A stretch of DNA of 64,000 bases from Bryobacterales bacterium (GCA_028819575.1 JAPPLB010000002.1:1-64000); one strand, 5' to 3'; positions 9,348-18,506 are shown, numbered from the stretch's first letter. The notes: generated from the letters alone by a model not told the origin. Numbers and translations: made by a program.

Positions 9348-10334
9348 ATGGCGGAAGAACCTTTCGGAGCAGGCATCATCGGGACGGCGCACTCTCATGC
9401 GGTCGGCCACATGACGGCCATCCACGAGTCCAACAACTATCGCTTCGTCGCCGCTGCCGAGCCCAACCCCGTGCTCCTGGAGCGCGCCAGGCGGAGCGGA
9501 CGCTGGGAAGGCGTCACCTGGATGAGCGTGGACGAATTGCTGGCTCATCCCGGGATCCGGATGGTCTGCATCGAGACCGATCCGCTCGAATCGCTCGAGT
9601 GGGCGCTGCGGTCGATCGAGGCGGGCAAGCACACCAAGATCGACAAGCCTCCGGGCGTTGACTATTCGCTTCTCGAGAAGGTCTTCGATGAGGCGGAGCG
9701 GCGCCATCTGCTGATCCAGATGGGCTACGTGTACCGTTACAACCCGGCCTTCCGCCTCGCCCACCGCGCCATCCGGGAAGGTTGGCTTGGCCCGGTTCGC
9801 TCGGTGATCTGCCAGATGAACGATAGACTGTCCCCTGCCGGCCGCCGCCGTCTCGACGGCTATCCGGGCGGGCAGATGTTCGAGATCTGTTGCCACATGA
9901 TCGACCCGCTCGTCTGGTTTTTTGGTGAACCGGTACGCGTCAGCCCGACCTTGCGTCACAGCGACCCGGTCGACGACGAACTCGAGGACGATGTCATGGC
10001 AACGTTCGAGTTCGACCTGGAGCTGGCCATCGTCAAGAGCAACACGCGCAACGGGGAGCGCTACTTCTATATCTTCGGGCAGGAGGGGTCGATCCAGATC
10101 GACAGCCCCGACCGCCCCGAGGTGCGCCTGGCGCTGAGCAAGCCCCATGGCAGGTACGCGGCCGGCGTTCACAACGTGTCCGTCGGGTTGTCGCGCCGCT
10201 ACCTGCCCGACATGGATGACCTTGCCGTCGCCATCCGCGAGCGGCGCCACGTTCGCTATTTCACGCCCGAGCACGACCTGGCGGTTCAGCGCACTCTGCT
10301 GCGGGCCTGCGGAGTTGAAGTGGAAGAGACTTGA
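9348..10334 (+). CDS. Cytosolic Gfo/Idh/MocA-family oxidoreductase
   Basis: A 328-aa NAD(P)-dependent dehydrogenase of the glucose-fructose oxidoreductase/inositol dehydrogenase family. The N-terminal Rossmann motif is GAGIIGTAHSHA (about 6-18). The usual EKP motif at the end of the nucleotide domain is IDKPPG here. The C-terminal substrate domain includes EICCHMIDPLVWFFG, in which the His is the likely catalytic position. No signal peptide is present, so it is cytoplasmic, unlike the next gene. Its stop TGA overlaps an in-frame TTG of the downstream gene, and it lies directly after the DUF1549/DUF1501 pair. The substrate is probably a sugar or cyclitol derivative; this is inferred from the family only. 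Confidence 0.88.
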   Translation: MAEEPFGAGIIGTAHSHAVGHMTAIHESNNYRFVAAAEPNPVLLERARRSGRWEGVTWMSVDELLAHPGIRMVCIETDPLESLEWALRSIEAGKHTKIDKPPGVDYSLLEKVFDEAERRHLLIQMGYVYRYNPAFRLAHRAIREGWLGPVRSVICQMNDRLSPAGRRRLDGYPGGQMFEICCHMIDPLVWFFGEPVRVSPTLRHSDPVDDELEDDVMATFEFDLELAIVKSNTRNGERYFYIFGQEGSIQIDSPDRPEVRLALSKPHGRYAAGVHNVSVGLSRRYLPDMDDLAVAIRERRHVRYFTPEHDLAVQRTLLRACGVEVEET

Positions 10335-10357
10335 GAAACCCGGTCCGGGAGAAAAAC

Positions 10358-11656
10358 ATGAAAAACGTCTTGAGAAGAACGTTCTTGAAAGACTCGCTTG
10401 CCGGCGCCGCGGCGCTGATCGTGGCTGCTGCCCGGCAAACCCATGCCTCGCCCAATGATCAGATCAACGTCGCGTCGGTAGGTGTCGGCGGCATGGGCAC
10501 CGGCCACGTGGGGCGCTTGCTCACGCGTGCGGACGTGCGTATCGCGGCGGTCTGCGACATCGACCAGGCCCATCGTGAGCGCACCGAACAGCAAGTCAGG
10601 CGCGAAAAGGGTTACGCCCCCAAGTCCGTCGAAGACTTCCGCGAACTGCTCGACGACAAGTCGGTCGATGCCCTCGTCATCGCCACGCCGCATCACTGGC
10701 ATTGCCCGATTGCCATCCCCGCCATGCAAGCCGGCAAGGACGTTTATGTCGAGAAGCCTGCCAGCCATGTTTTCCGGGAAGGCCGCCTGCTCGTCGACGC
10801 CGCCAGGAAGTACAACCGCATCGTGCAGCATGGCACGCAGATGCGATCGAGCGAGGTGACCAAACAGGCCGACAAGCTGCTCAAGGAAGGCGTAATCGGC
10901 GATGTCAAGATGAGCAAGGCCTGGAACTGCCAGCGCCACACCCATCGGCAGCCCGTGGCGGACGGCCCCGTGCCGGCCGGCGTGAATTACGACATGTGGC
11001 TGGGGCCGGCGAAGGAACGCGGCTTCAACAACAACCGCTTCCACCGGGGCTGGGCCTGGTACCGCGAATACGGCAACGGCGACATCGGCAACGACGGCAT
11101 CCATGATCTCGACCTCGCGCGCTGGGGACTCGGCGTCGAAACGCACCCCAACCGCATCACCGCTCACGGCAGCCGCATTGACCTCGTCGGAGAGCGCGAG
11201 TACCCCGACAACATGATGGTGTCCTACCACTACGACGAAGGCAAAGTCCTCACCTATGAAGACCGCGGGTGGTCCCCGTACGGCAACTACGGCTTCGATA
11301 GCGGTAACGCCTTCTACGGCACTGAGGGCTACATGATCTTTTCACGGCGTGGCTACTTCCAGGTGTACCTGGGCAGGAAGGACGAGCCCGGCCCCGGATT
11401 GAGGGGCGGGCCGCGGGGCCATCCCGAGCACATGTATGACTTCCTCGACTGCGTACGCACTCGCAAGCAGCCCGTAGCCAATGCCGAAGTCGCTCATCTG
11501 AGTTGCGGCCTCACGCACCTGGGAGAGATCGCCTACCGCGCGGGACGCGTTCTCCACTTCGATCCCGAAAAGGAAAAATTCATCAACGACTCCGAGGCCG
11601 ACAAGATGCTGACCAAGGAATACCGCGAGCCCTGGAGCGTCCCCGACCCCGTCTGA
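10358..11656 (+). CDS. Tat-exported Gfo/Idh/MocA-family oxidoreductase
   Basis: A 432-aa oxidoreductase of the Gfo/Idh/MocA family with an N-terminal twin-arginine signal (NVLRRTFLKDSLAGAAALIVAA). ATG 10358 has GGGAG nearby; a TTG at 10331 is an alternative. The Rossmann motif is GVGGMGTGH and the EKP motif is intact (YVEKPASH). Conserved GDIGNDGIHDLDLARWGLG lies in the substrate domain. Tat export fits a protein folded with tightly bound NADP, as known for glucose-fructose oxidoreductase. Last gene of the 5236-11656 operon; with the preceding cytosolic homologue it suggests conversion of a sugar derivative on both sides of the membrane. Confidence 0.9.
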   Translation: MKNVLRRTFLKDSLAGAAALIVAAARQTHASPNDQINVASVGVGGMGTGHVGRLLTRADVRIAAVCDIDQAHRERTEQQVRREKGYAPKSVEDFRELLDDKSVDALVIATPHHWHCPIAIPAMQAGKDVYVEKPASHVFREGRLLVDAARKYNRIVQHGTQMRSSEVTKQADKLLKEGVIGDVKMSKAWNCQRHTHRQPVADGPVPAGVNYDMWLGPAKERGFNNNRFHRGWAWYREYGNGDIGNDGIHDLDLARWGLGVETHPNRITAHGSRIDLVGEREYPDNMMVSYHYDEGKVLTYEDRGWSPYGNYGFDSGNAFYGTEGYMIFSRRGYFQVYLGRKDEPGPGLRGGPRGHPEHMYDFLDCVRTRKQPVANAEVAHLSCGLTHLGEIAYRAGRVLHFDPEKEKFINDSEADKMLTKEYREPWSVPDPV

Positions 11657-11767
11657 CCTTCATTTCTCGCCACTGCCCTCTCTTTCGAAGGCGGGGTAGG
11701 AAGCACGGCGCAAGAAGCCCTTCGCGCGTGTATTCCGGGCTGCCGCTCTCCGCGGGGCAAAAGAAGC
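11657..11767. other. Gene-free spacer before family-1 copy D
   Basis: Spacer between the operon end and a repeat element. No convincing terminator, promoter or small gene seen. The whole gene-free interval runs to 12265 and includes copy D and a further unassigned stretch. Confidence 0.5.
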
Positions 11768-11973
11768 TAGCCCGCATTTCTCACCACGCGGCGAGGCGAA
11801 GTGGGTGAGAGGGCCGCCAGGACGAGGCGCAAGCCGGGCGGAGGAAAAAGGCGCGAGCCGCTTGGTGCGCGCAGGCGTACTTGACCGTACATCGAGCACG
11901 GCAAGCAAGCGCAACGAAGTCCTGGCGGTCGTATCGCGTGCTTCGACCGTCGGGTGGTGAGAAATGCAGGCTA
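11768..11973 (+). repeat. Family-1 element, copy D (207-bp class)
   Basis: Complete copy from TAGCCCGCATTTCTCACCAC to GTGGTGAGAAATGCAGGCTA, giving near-perfect 20-bp inverted termini with CTAG at both outer edges (11767-11770 and 11971-11974). An inner inverted repeat CCGCCAGGAC / GTCCTGGCGG is perfect over 10 bp. The terminal ATG here opens only a 62-codon frame that resembles no known protein. Confidence 0.92.
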
Positions 11974-12265
11974 GTTCCGCCCCCGCACGAGTGCGGATCA
12001 ATCACAGCAAAAAAGCCATGTCGTTCCTTTCTCCTACCTCTTCCGTACCGTCGCACCGGCTCCATTTCGACCTATCCGTGGCGAGGATTATGGGTTTTCA
12101 CATCAGGAAGCGCTGTATCGGCTGCATCTCGCTGTTGGGTTCGGCTGTCTGATTCTCTGCTCAGGGGGCTTCCGGCGGATGTTGGGGAAGATCATGGACA
12201 ATCGGGAAAGAGCTTCGGAGAGAGAAGGAAACGGTTTCCGGTGGATGCTATAGTGAGGTCCGATT
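11974..12265. other. Gene-free stretch before the coiled-coil gene
   Basis: Contains the short hairpin CCGCAC-GA-GTGCGG near 11982, and a TATAGT (12249-12254) that could be a -10 box, although no -35 is seen. GAGG at 12255-12258 is a plausible Shine-Dalgarno for GTG 12266. Nothing else recognisable. Confidence 0.4.
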
Positions 12266-12718
12266 GTGGCCACTCAAACCGCTACCGACGCCATCTATCG
12301 CGCTCTGCGCACCCCCGAACCGGACCCCGACCTGGCTCACGCCGCCGTCGAGGAAATCCGGGAGTTGAGTGGGCAGAACGTCATCGCTGTCGTTGGGTCT
12401 CAGATCGCCGAGTTGAAGTCCCAGATGGCCGATTTCCGGGCTGAGATGAAGGCGGAGATCACCGAGGTCCGGGCTGAGGTGAAGGCGGAGATCACCGAGG
12501 TCCGGGCCGAGATGAAGGCGGGGTTTGCCGAGGTCAACGCTCGCATTGACGCCCAGGCCGCTCGTATTGACGCCCAATCTGCTCGTATTGACACCCAATC
12601 TGCTCGTATTGACGTTATGCAACGAGTGGTCTGGCGCGTGATTTGGCCGCTCATCGTTCTGCTGGCCGCTCCTGTCTTGGGCTTTCTTTACCAAACCCTC
12701 ACCGCCGTCTCGAGATAG
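12266..12718 (+). CDS. Small coiled-coil protein with C-terminal membrane anchor
   Basis: A 150-aa protein starting at GTG 12266 with GAGG seven bases upstream. The N-terminal third is soluble. A continuous coiled coil (about 45-115) follows, built first from three 11-residue repeats (MKAEITEVRAE type) and then from four 7-residue repeats (ARIDAQS type). A membrane segment WPLIVLLAAPVLGFLYQ (about 128-145) comes near the C-terminus. The repeats are also visible as 33-bp and 21-bp tandem DNA repeats. It resembles in form the DUF1640/coiled-coil membrane proteins, but the function is unknown; a tethering or scaffolding role is a guess. It stands alone between two family-1 elements. Confidence 0.72.
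   Translation: MATQTATDAIYRALRTPEPDPDLAHAAVEEIRELSGQNVIAVVGSQIAELKSQMADFRAEMKAEITEVRAEVKAEITEVRAEMKAGFAEVNARIDAQAARIDAQSARIDTQSARIDVMQRVVWRVIWPLIVLLAAPVLGFLYQTLTAVSR
12439..12615 (+). repeat. In-gene tandem repeats, 33 bp then 21 bp
   Basis: GCTGAGATGAAGGCGGAGAT-type 33-bp units occur three times from 12439, followed by GCTCGTATTGACGCCCAATC-type 21-bp units from about 12538. They encode the 11- and 7-residue coiled-coil repeats in frame, so copy-number change would keep the frame. Confidence 0.8.
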
Positions 12719-12846
12719 CTGATTTCCGGCCTTTTGTTGCTCGCCATTGCGCGGCGGAAAGTGTCGCAAGACAACTGTCAGCGCACAAACGCTTACGCCG
12801 GTTTCGTCTCGTCGTAAAATCAATCGTGAAAACGCGTGCGTTTCGC
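12719..12846. other. Gene-free spacer
   Basis: Part of the roughly 300-base gap between the coiled-coil gene and gene 13020. Nothing recognised apart from the repeat that follows. Confidence 0.4.
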
Positions 12847-13029
12847 TGGCCTGCATATCTCACCACGCGGCGAGGCGAAGTGGGTGAGAGGGCCGTCAGG
12901 GCGAGGCGCGCGCCGCTTGGCGCGCGCAGGCGTACTTGAACCGTACGTTGAGCACGGCAAGCAAGCGCAACGAAGTCCTGGCGGTCGTATCGCGTGCTTC
13001 GACCGTCGGGTGGTGAGAAATGCAGGCTA
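12847..13029 (+). repeat. Family-1 element, copy E (183-bp class)
   Basis: Runs from TGGCCTGCATATCTCACCAC to GTGGTGAGAAATGCAGGCTA. The core hairpin reads CGTACTTGAACCGTACG. The ATG at 13020, within the right terminus, is in frame with the downstream cytochrome gene. Confidence 0.9.
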
Positions 13030-15851
13030 ACGTAAGACCAATGCCGCTCGTCTGGAATCGAACGGCGGCGATACTCGGCCTGCTTGCGGCTTCGCAAGGC
13101 CTTGGCGCGGGGCAAGACGCCTCCCGTATCGAGTTTTTCGAATCACGAATTCGGCCCCTGCTCGCCGAGAGGTGCGCCGTCTGCCACAGCGACAAGGCCA
13201 GGATGGCGGGACTCGACTTGATGTCGGCGGAGGGTTTTGCGAAAGGGGCCGACACGGGCCGGCTTGTCGCTGGCGGCGACATCGACAACAGCCGTCTGGT
13301 GAGAGCCGTGCGCTACCGGTCGGACGTCAAGATGCCGCCGACCGGAAAGCTTGACGCGGAGGACATCCGGGCGATCGAACAGTGGGTGCTTTGGGGAGCC
13401 CCATGGCCCGAGCCGGCGGATGCTGAAGACCGGCCCAGGCAAGCCGCCGAAAACACGTCGCTTGAAGGCGCCGGCCATTGGGCCTTCCAGCCGTTGAGCC
13501 CGGTTGAACCGCCCACCGTCAAAGACTTGGATTGGGCGCAATCTCCGGTCGATCGCTTCATCCTGGCCGAACTCGAAAAACGCGGTGTCGAGCCGGCTGA
13601 ACGGGCCGGCAGGCTTACTCTCCTTCGCCGCGCCAAGTTCGATCTCCATGGCTTGCCGCCGACTGCAAAGGAGATCGAGATGTTCCTGGCCGACACCGGG
13701 CAGGGCGCTTTTGCCCGGCTGGTGGACCGCTTGCTCGCATCGCCTCGGTACGGCGAACGCTGGGGCCGGCATTGGCTGGACGTGGCCCGCTACGCCACAT
13801 CGACCGGTGTTGACGAAGACCACCGCTACCCCGATGCCTGGCGCTACCGCGACTACGTCATCGACGCCTTCAACCGCGGCCTGCCTTATGACCGGTTCGT
13901 GCGGGAGCAAATCGCCGGCGACCTGCTGCCTGCGTCCGAACCGGGCACGGTCAACGTCAACGGCATCACGGCCACCGGCTTTCTCGCGCTGGGCCCGAAG
14001 GCGATCGCCCAGCAGGACCGCGTCCAGATGGTCTACGACGTTGTTGACGAGCAGATCGACACGGTTTCGAAAACCTTCATGGGTCTCACTATCGCCTGCT
14101 CACGCTGCCATGACCACAAGTTCGATCCCGTTCTGACGACCGATTACTATTCGCTCGCATCCATCTTCGCCAGCACGAAAACCTACGCCGACCTCAGCCT
14201 GGAAGAGGGCAACGTCGTTCAGTTCCACATGGAGCCTCTCGTTCCTCGGGAGGTCTACCGACGCTACCGCTCGCACCGGGACCGCATCGACGCCGTGCAG
14301 AAGCGCATCGAGTCCATCCTCGAGTCGGCTGCGATCGGCTACATGGAAGATCAACTGCTGCCCAGGATGGTCGACTACATGGCGGCTGCCCGTCGGGTCT
14401 ACGTCGATGGTGAGGACATGCACGAGGTGGCGAGGGCTGCGGACCTTGATCCCGCTACCGTCAAGAAATGGGCGGAGTATCTCGACCCCGGCGACCAACT
14501 GCGTCTCTACTTGAAAGACTGGCATGATGCGGACGCCGCGACGGCGCGCGGCGTCGCCGAGGAGTACCGCAAGGCCTTCGCGGCCTCGTCCGCTGAGTGG
14601 CGGGCCAAGGTCAGCTCCTGGAAGCAGGATGTCCGGCGCGCTTATGAGTCCCGCAAGCCGGCGCCCAAAAAGCCGCTGACCGACGGATTCAAGAATCGGG
14701 TTCATGAGGAGGCCGCGCTCAAGGAAGGCGGACCCTTCTATCTCGACACCGAACGGCGCACGGCAGTTCTGTCAGCCGAACTGCGAGAACTCGTGGCGGA
14801 GTTGCGTTCCGAGCAGGCCGAGCTGGAAGCATCCTCGCCGCCTCGCCCCCCGATGGCATCGGCGGTCATCGAAGGAGAGATCGTCGAACAACCCGTCTTC
14901 ATCCGAGGCAGCCACCACAACCGCGGCCGGATTGTCCCCAAGATCTTCCCTGTCGTGCTCGCAGGCCGCGGCCAGACCCCCGTCACTCAGGGCAGCGGCC
15001 GGCGGGAGCTGGCGGACTGGTTGGTCGCCGGCAATGCAGCCCTCACCAGCCGGGTCATGGTGAATCGCATTTGGCTGTGGCATTTCGGTGAAGGCCTTGT
15101 CCGCACGCCGAATAATTTCGGCAAGGTCGGCGAACGCCCCACGCACCCGGCTTTGCTGGACTACCTCGCCCGGGAGTTCATCGATACGGGCTGGTCGATC
15201 AAACAGATGCACCGGCGCATCATGAACTCCAGTACCTACCGGATGAGCAGCCGCCCAACGAGCCAGGCGCTCGAGCTCGACCCGGGCAACCGGCTGTGGT
15301 CTCGATTCAACCGCCGCCGGCTCTCGATCGAGGAAATGCGCGATTCCGTTCTCGCTCTCGGTGGCTCCCTGGACTTGGCGATGGGCGGAACCCTGCAACC
15401 CGAGTTGGGTGATTCGATCAAGGGGTCGTCGAGCCCCGATCCGCCCTATCTCTCTCCCGAAGACACCAACCGCCGCACGGTATACCTGCCTCTCTACCGC
15501 AACCGGCTGCCGAAACTGCTGGGTCTCTTCGACTTCGTGGATTCGACCGCCAGCACCGGTCAGCGTTCTCAAACCAACGTCGCGCCCCAGGGGCTGTTCG
15601 CCATGAACAGCGGATTCCTGGATGACCGCGCCCACGGTTTCGCCCGGCGGCTGCTGGATGGCGCGGTGGACGATGCCGGGCGGGTCGAGCTTGCTTATCG
15701 CCTGGCGCTGACTCGGCCGCCGCATGCCGAGGAACGCCGCCGCATGGAGAATTTCGTCAGTGGTTATCCTGAATCGAGCAGGAAGCCCGCAGCCTGGCAA
15801 GGACTCTGTCGTGTTCTCATGGCATCGAACGAGTTTCACTATGTCGACTAG
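13020..15851 (+). CDS. Secreted cytochrome-DUF1549-DUF1553 protein
   Basis: A 943-aa exported protein. The signal region ends near GLGAGQ (about residue 27). The PSCyt1 cytochrome domain has C52-AV-CH, DUF1549 (about 173-385) has C360-SR-CH-DHKFDP, and DUF1553 lies at about 660-925. The 270-residue middle segment is charged and helical in character. The start is ATG 13020 in the terminus of the upstream repeat, or internal ATG 13041 (MPLVWNRTAAILGLLAASQG), which also gives a good signal peptide. Its end overlaps the start of the DUF1501 partner by 11 bases, which indicates translational coupling. It is more divergent from the proteins at 1251 and 5236 than those are from each other. Confidence 0.91.
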   Translation: MQANVRPMPLVWNRTAAILGLLAASQGLGAGQDASRIEFFESRIRPLLAERCAVCHSDKARMAGLDLMSAEGFAKGADTGRLVAGGDIDNSRLVRAVRYRSDVKMPPTGKLDAEDIRAIEQWVLWGAPWPEPADAEDRPRQAAENTSLEGAGHWAFQPLSPVEPPTVKDLDWAQSPVDRFILAELEKRGVEPAERAGRLTLLRRAKFDLHGLPPTAKEIEMFLADTGQGAFARLVDRLLASPRYGERWGRHWLDVARYATSTGVDEDHRYPDAWRYRDYVIDAFNRGLPYDRFVREQIAGDLLPASEPGTVNVNGITATGFLALGPKAIAQQDRVQMVYDVVDEQIDTVSKTFMGLTIACSRCHDHKFDPVLTTDYYSLASIFASTKTYADLSLEEGNVVQFHMEPLVPREVYRRYRSHRDRIDAVQKRIESILESAAIGYMEDQLLPRMVDYMAAARRVYVDGEDMHEVARAADLDPATVKKWAEYLDPGDQLRLYLKDWHDADAATARGVAEEYRKAFAASSAEWRAKVSSWKQDVRRAYESRKPAPKKPLTDGFKNRVHEEAALKEGGPFYLDTERRTAVLSAELRELVAELRSEQAELEASSPPRPPMASAVIEGEIVEQPVFIRGSHHNRGRIVPKIFPVVLAGRGQTPVTQGSGRRELADWLVAGNAALTSRVMVNRIWLWHFGEGLVRTPNNFGKVGERPTHPALLDYLAREFIDTGWSIKQMHRRIMNSSTYRMSSRPTSQALELDPGNRLWSRFNRRRLSIEEMRDSVLALGGSLDLAMGGTLQPELGDSIKGSSSPDPPYLSPEDTNRRTVYLPLYRNRLPKLLGLFDFVDSTASTGQRSQTNVAPQGLFAMNSGFLDDRAHGFARRLLDGAVDDAGRVELAYRLALTRPPHAEERRRMENFVSGYPESSRKPAAWQGLCRVLMASNEFHYVD

Positions 15852-17310
15852 CAAGCCCGTTTCCACCGTCTCGCGGCAACCGGTCTTGCGGCGGCCCGTC
15901 TCGCGGCGCGCCCTGCTGCGCCGCAGCGCTCTCGGGTTTGGCGCTCTTGGCCTGATGGGCGTGATGGCCGAAGACAATAACCTCTTCGCTGCGCCGGCCG
16001 TCATGAACCCGCTCGACGCTCGCGAACCTCATTTTGCGCCGAAGGCGAAGAGCGTGATCTTCCTCTTCATGCACGGCGGGGTTTCGCATATCGACTCGTT
16101 CGACCCCAAGCCGCGCCTCGATGCCGATCACGGCAAGCCGCTTCCTTTCAAGAAATCGCTTCAGTTTGCCGACCGCCATGTCGGCGGCTTGATGAAGTCG
16201 CCGTTTCCCTTCAAACGCTGCGGCGATAGCGGCATCCCGGTCAGCAGCTTGTTTCCCCACGTCGGAGGCGTGGTCGATGAGCTGTGCGTCATTCGCTCCA
16301 TGGTGGGCGATGGCGTCGACCACGGCGCGGCGATGCTGCAGCTTCACACCGGAACCTTCTCCTTCACACGGCCGAGCATGGGTTCTTGGGTGGTGCAGGG
16401 CCTCGGGACCGAGAACCGCAACCTCCCCGGCTTTATCACCATCAAGCCGACCTTGTGGCATGGCGGCGAGAAGAACTGGAGCAGCAGCTTTCTCCCCGGC
16501 GCTTACCAGGGTACTCCGATTGGCAACTCGTTCATGGACGTGAAGGATATCGAAGCCGAGCCGATCGCCTATCTCGCCCACGAACGCCTTACCTCCGAGC
16601 AACAGCGTTATGAGCTGGACATGCTTCGCAAGGTCAACCATCTCCACCAGCGGGAACGCCGGGAAGACCCCCACCTCGAAGCCCGCATCCAGGCCCTTGA
16701 ACTCGCTTTCCGCATGCAGGCCGAGGCTCCCGAAGCGCTCGATGTCGAGAGGGAATCCGAAGCCACCAGGAAGCTGTACGGACTCGACCATCCGCTGACC
16801 CGTGACTTCGGTTGGCAATGCCTTCTGGCCCGGCGCTTCGTCGAGCGCGGCGTCCGCTTCGTGCAATGCACGCACAGCGGCATGGAAGAGAAGTGGGATC
16901 ACCACAGCGAACTCGCCAAGCTCCACTACGCCAGCGCCCGCGAGATCGATAAACCGATGGCAGGGCTGATCCGCGATTTGAAGTCGCGCGGACTGCTCGA
17001 AGAAACACTCGTGGTGTGGGGCGGGGAATTCGGACGCACGCCGTTCGCCGAGGCGGACGGGCGCGACCATAACCCCTACGGCTACAGCATCTGGATGGCC
17101 GGCGGCGGGGTGAAACCCGGCTTTATCTACGGTGCAACGGACGATTTCGGCTACCACGCCGTCGAGGATCGCATGCACATCCACGACCTGCACGCCACCA
17201 TCCTGCACCTGCTCGGCCTCGACCATACCAGGCTCACCTATCATTACGGCGGACGTGATTTCCGCCTCACCGATGTCGCCGGCAACGTCGCGCACAAGCT
17301 GATGGCCTGA
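15841..17310 (+). CDS. Tat-exported DUF1501 protein, partner of 13020
   Basis: 489 aa from ATG 15841, inside the last codons of the upstream gene. Twin-arginine leader SRRALLRRSALGFGALGLMG. DUF1501 motifs: GGVSHIDSFDPKP, KWDHH, GEFGRTPFAE and GRDHNPYGYSIW. The position equivalent to NHDPG in paralogues reads DGVDHGAA. It is likely a periplasmic or surface hydrolase-like protein of the alkaline-phosphatase clan working with the cytochrome protein; substrate unknown. A TPR gene follows after 9 bases. Confidence 0.92.
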   Translation: MSTSKPVSTVSRQPVLRRPVSRRALLRRSALGFGALGLMGVMAEDNNLFAAPAVMNPLDAREPHFAPKAKSVIFLFMHGGVSHIDSFDPKPRLDADHGKPLPFKKSLQFADRHVGGLMKSPFPFKRCGDSGIPVSSLFPHVGGVVDELCVIRSMVGDGVDHGAAMLQLHTGTFSFTRPSMGSWVVQGLGTENRNLPGFITIKPTLWHGGEKNWSSSFLPGAYQGTPIGNSFMDVKDIEAEPIAYLAHERLTSEQQRYELDMLRKVNHLHQRERREDPHLEARIQALELAFRMQAEAPEALDVERESEATRKLYGLDHPLTRDFGWQCLLARRFVERGVRFVQCTHSGMEEKWDHHSELAKLHYASAREIDKPMAGLIRDLKSRGLLEETLVVWGGEFGRTPFAEADGRDHNPYGYSIWMAGGGVKPGFIYGATDDFGYHAVEDRMHIHDLHATILHLLGLDHTRLTYHYGGRDFRLTDVAGNVAHKLMA

Positions 17311-17319
17311 AGAGAATCC

Positions 17320-18417
17320 ATGGAAAAGATGCGCGTCATACTACGCCGGCGGGAGATCAAGATCGTTTCGAAGAGTGGCTCGGCCCTTCTGAAGATGAGG
17401 CTTGCGGTGTGCTTGACCGCATTGCTGCTGGTGGTTTCGAGCCACGCTTTCGCGCAGGAGCCCTTGGTCGGCGAATACGGGGCTGCGCTGGACCGTGCCG
17501 AGCAACTGTTCGGGAAGGGCGATCTGGACGGAGTCATTCAGGAGTTGAAGCCTTGGGTGGAGAGGGATGCGAGTCTGGCGGAAGCTCAGCACGGTTTGGG
17601 GCTGGCCTACTATCAGAAGCCCGATTTCATCCGGGCCATCCGCCACCTCTCGGCCGCCCTGCCGCTTGAGCCCGAGAACTCCCCCCAGTGGAAACAGACG
17701 GTCGAGATCCTCGCCATGGCCTACTACTTCAGTAACCGGGCGCGAGACGCGCTGCCCCTGCTCGAGAAAGCCGTCGCGTGGTCCCGGGGAGACACCAACA
17801 TCTCCTACACCTTGGCGATGGCGTATCTTGCCACCCACGACGGCCCGAATACGAGGCGAAGCTTCGCCAAGCTGTTCGGGATCGATCCGGAAAACCCCCA
17901 GGCGTACGTGCTCGCCGCCGACCTGATGTCACAGGAGAATTACGTGGACGACGCGGAGGCCATGATTCTCGCGGCGCTCGAGAAGCAGCCTGATCTGCCG
18001 CTGGTTGCCCACAAGCTGGGATTGATCGCTCTTACTCGCGGGCGGTTCGAACAAGCCGCGGAGTATTTCCGAAAAGAGTTGGTCTCCAACCCCGGGCACT
18101 CCAACGCCTGGCATTATCTCGGCGACGCCTACTTCCGGCTGGGAAGATTCGATGAAGCGGTCGATCCCTTGCAGAGAGCCATTTGGCTCAACCTGCGGTC
18201 TGCTCGGTCCTATGTGCTGTTGGCGAAAGTGTATTCTCAGCAGGAGCGCTACTTCGTGGCCGAAAACACGCTGAAGCGCGCCATCGACATGGATCCAAGG
18301 AACTACGAAGCCCACTTTCAACTCGCGCGCATCTATCACAGGACCAACCGGCCCGCGTTGGCGAAAAAGCAGATGGCCGTTGCGAATGAGTTGCGCCAGT
18401 CGATGCCGACCAACTGA
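17320..18417 (+). CDS. Secreted TPR-repeat protein
   Basis: A tetratricopeptide protein of 365 aa if started at ATG 17320, or 340 aa from ATG 17395. The second start gives a compact Sec signal (MRLAVCLTALLLVVSSHAFAQ); the first fits the 9-base operon spacing but leaves an arginine-rich leader. Eight or nine TPR-like units run from about residue 50 to the end, for example AWHYLGDAYFRLGRFDEAVDPL and YEAHFQLARIYHRTNRP. TPRs mediate protein contacts, so it may scaffold the upstream DUF1549/DUF1501 pair. Last gene of the 13020-18417 operon. Confidence 0.85.
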   Translation: MEKMRVILRRREIKIVSKSGSALLKMRLAVCLTALLLVVSSHAFAQEPLVGEYGAALDRAEQLFGKGDLDGVIQELKPWVERDASLAEAQHGLGLAYYQKPDFIRAIRHLSAALPLEPENSPQWKQTVEILAMAYYFSNRARDALPLLEKAVAWSRGDTNISYTLAMAYLATHDGPNTRRSFAKLFGIDPENPQAYVLAADLMSQENYVDDAEAMILAALEKQPDLPLVAHKLGLIALTRGRFEQAAEYFRKELVSNPGHSNAWHYLGDAYFRLGRFDEAVDPLQRAIWLNLRSARSYVLLAKVYSQQERYFVAENTLKRAIDMDPRNYEAHFQLARIYHRTNRPALAKKQMAVANELRQSMPTN

Positions 18418-18506
18418 CCTGAAACATCCCCCCCAGGTCAAGCGGCCTTGACGCCGATCCGCATGTTTCGAGCTGGCATAATCCGAGCGCCGGCGGAGGA
18501 AAACGA
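18418..18506. other. Spacer after TPR gene
   Basis: A weak stem GACCTG (18416-18421) / CAGGTC (18434-18439) overlaps the stop codon of the TPR gene; no T-run follows, so I do not call a terminator. First part of a 1.3-kb gene-free, repeat-filled interval reaching to 19740. Confidence 0.4.

Noticed and set aside
11964-12152. 62-codon frame starting at the ATG in the terminus of element copy D
   Set aside because: No signal, domain or codon pattern of a gene; probably a chance frame, although it starts the same way as the three real genes.
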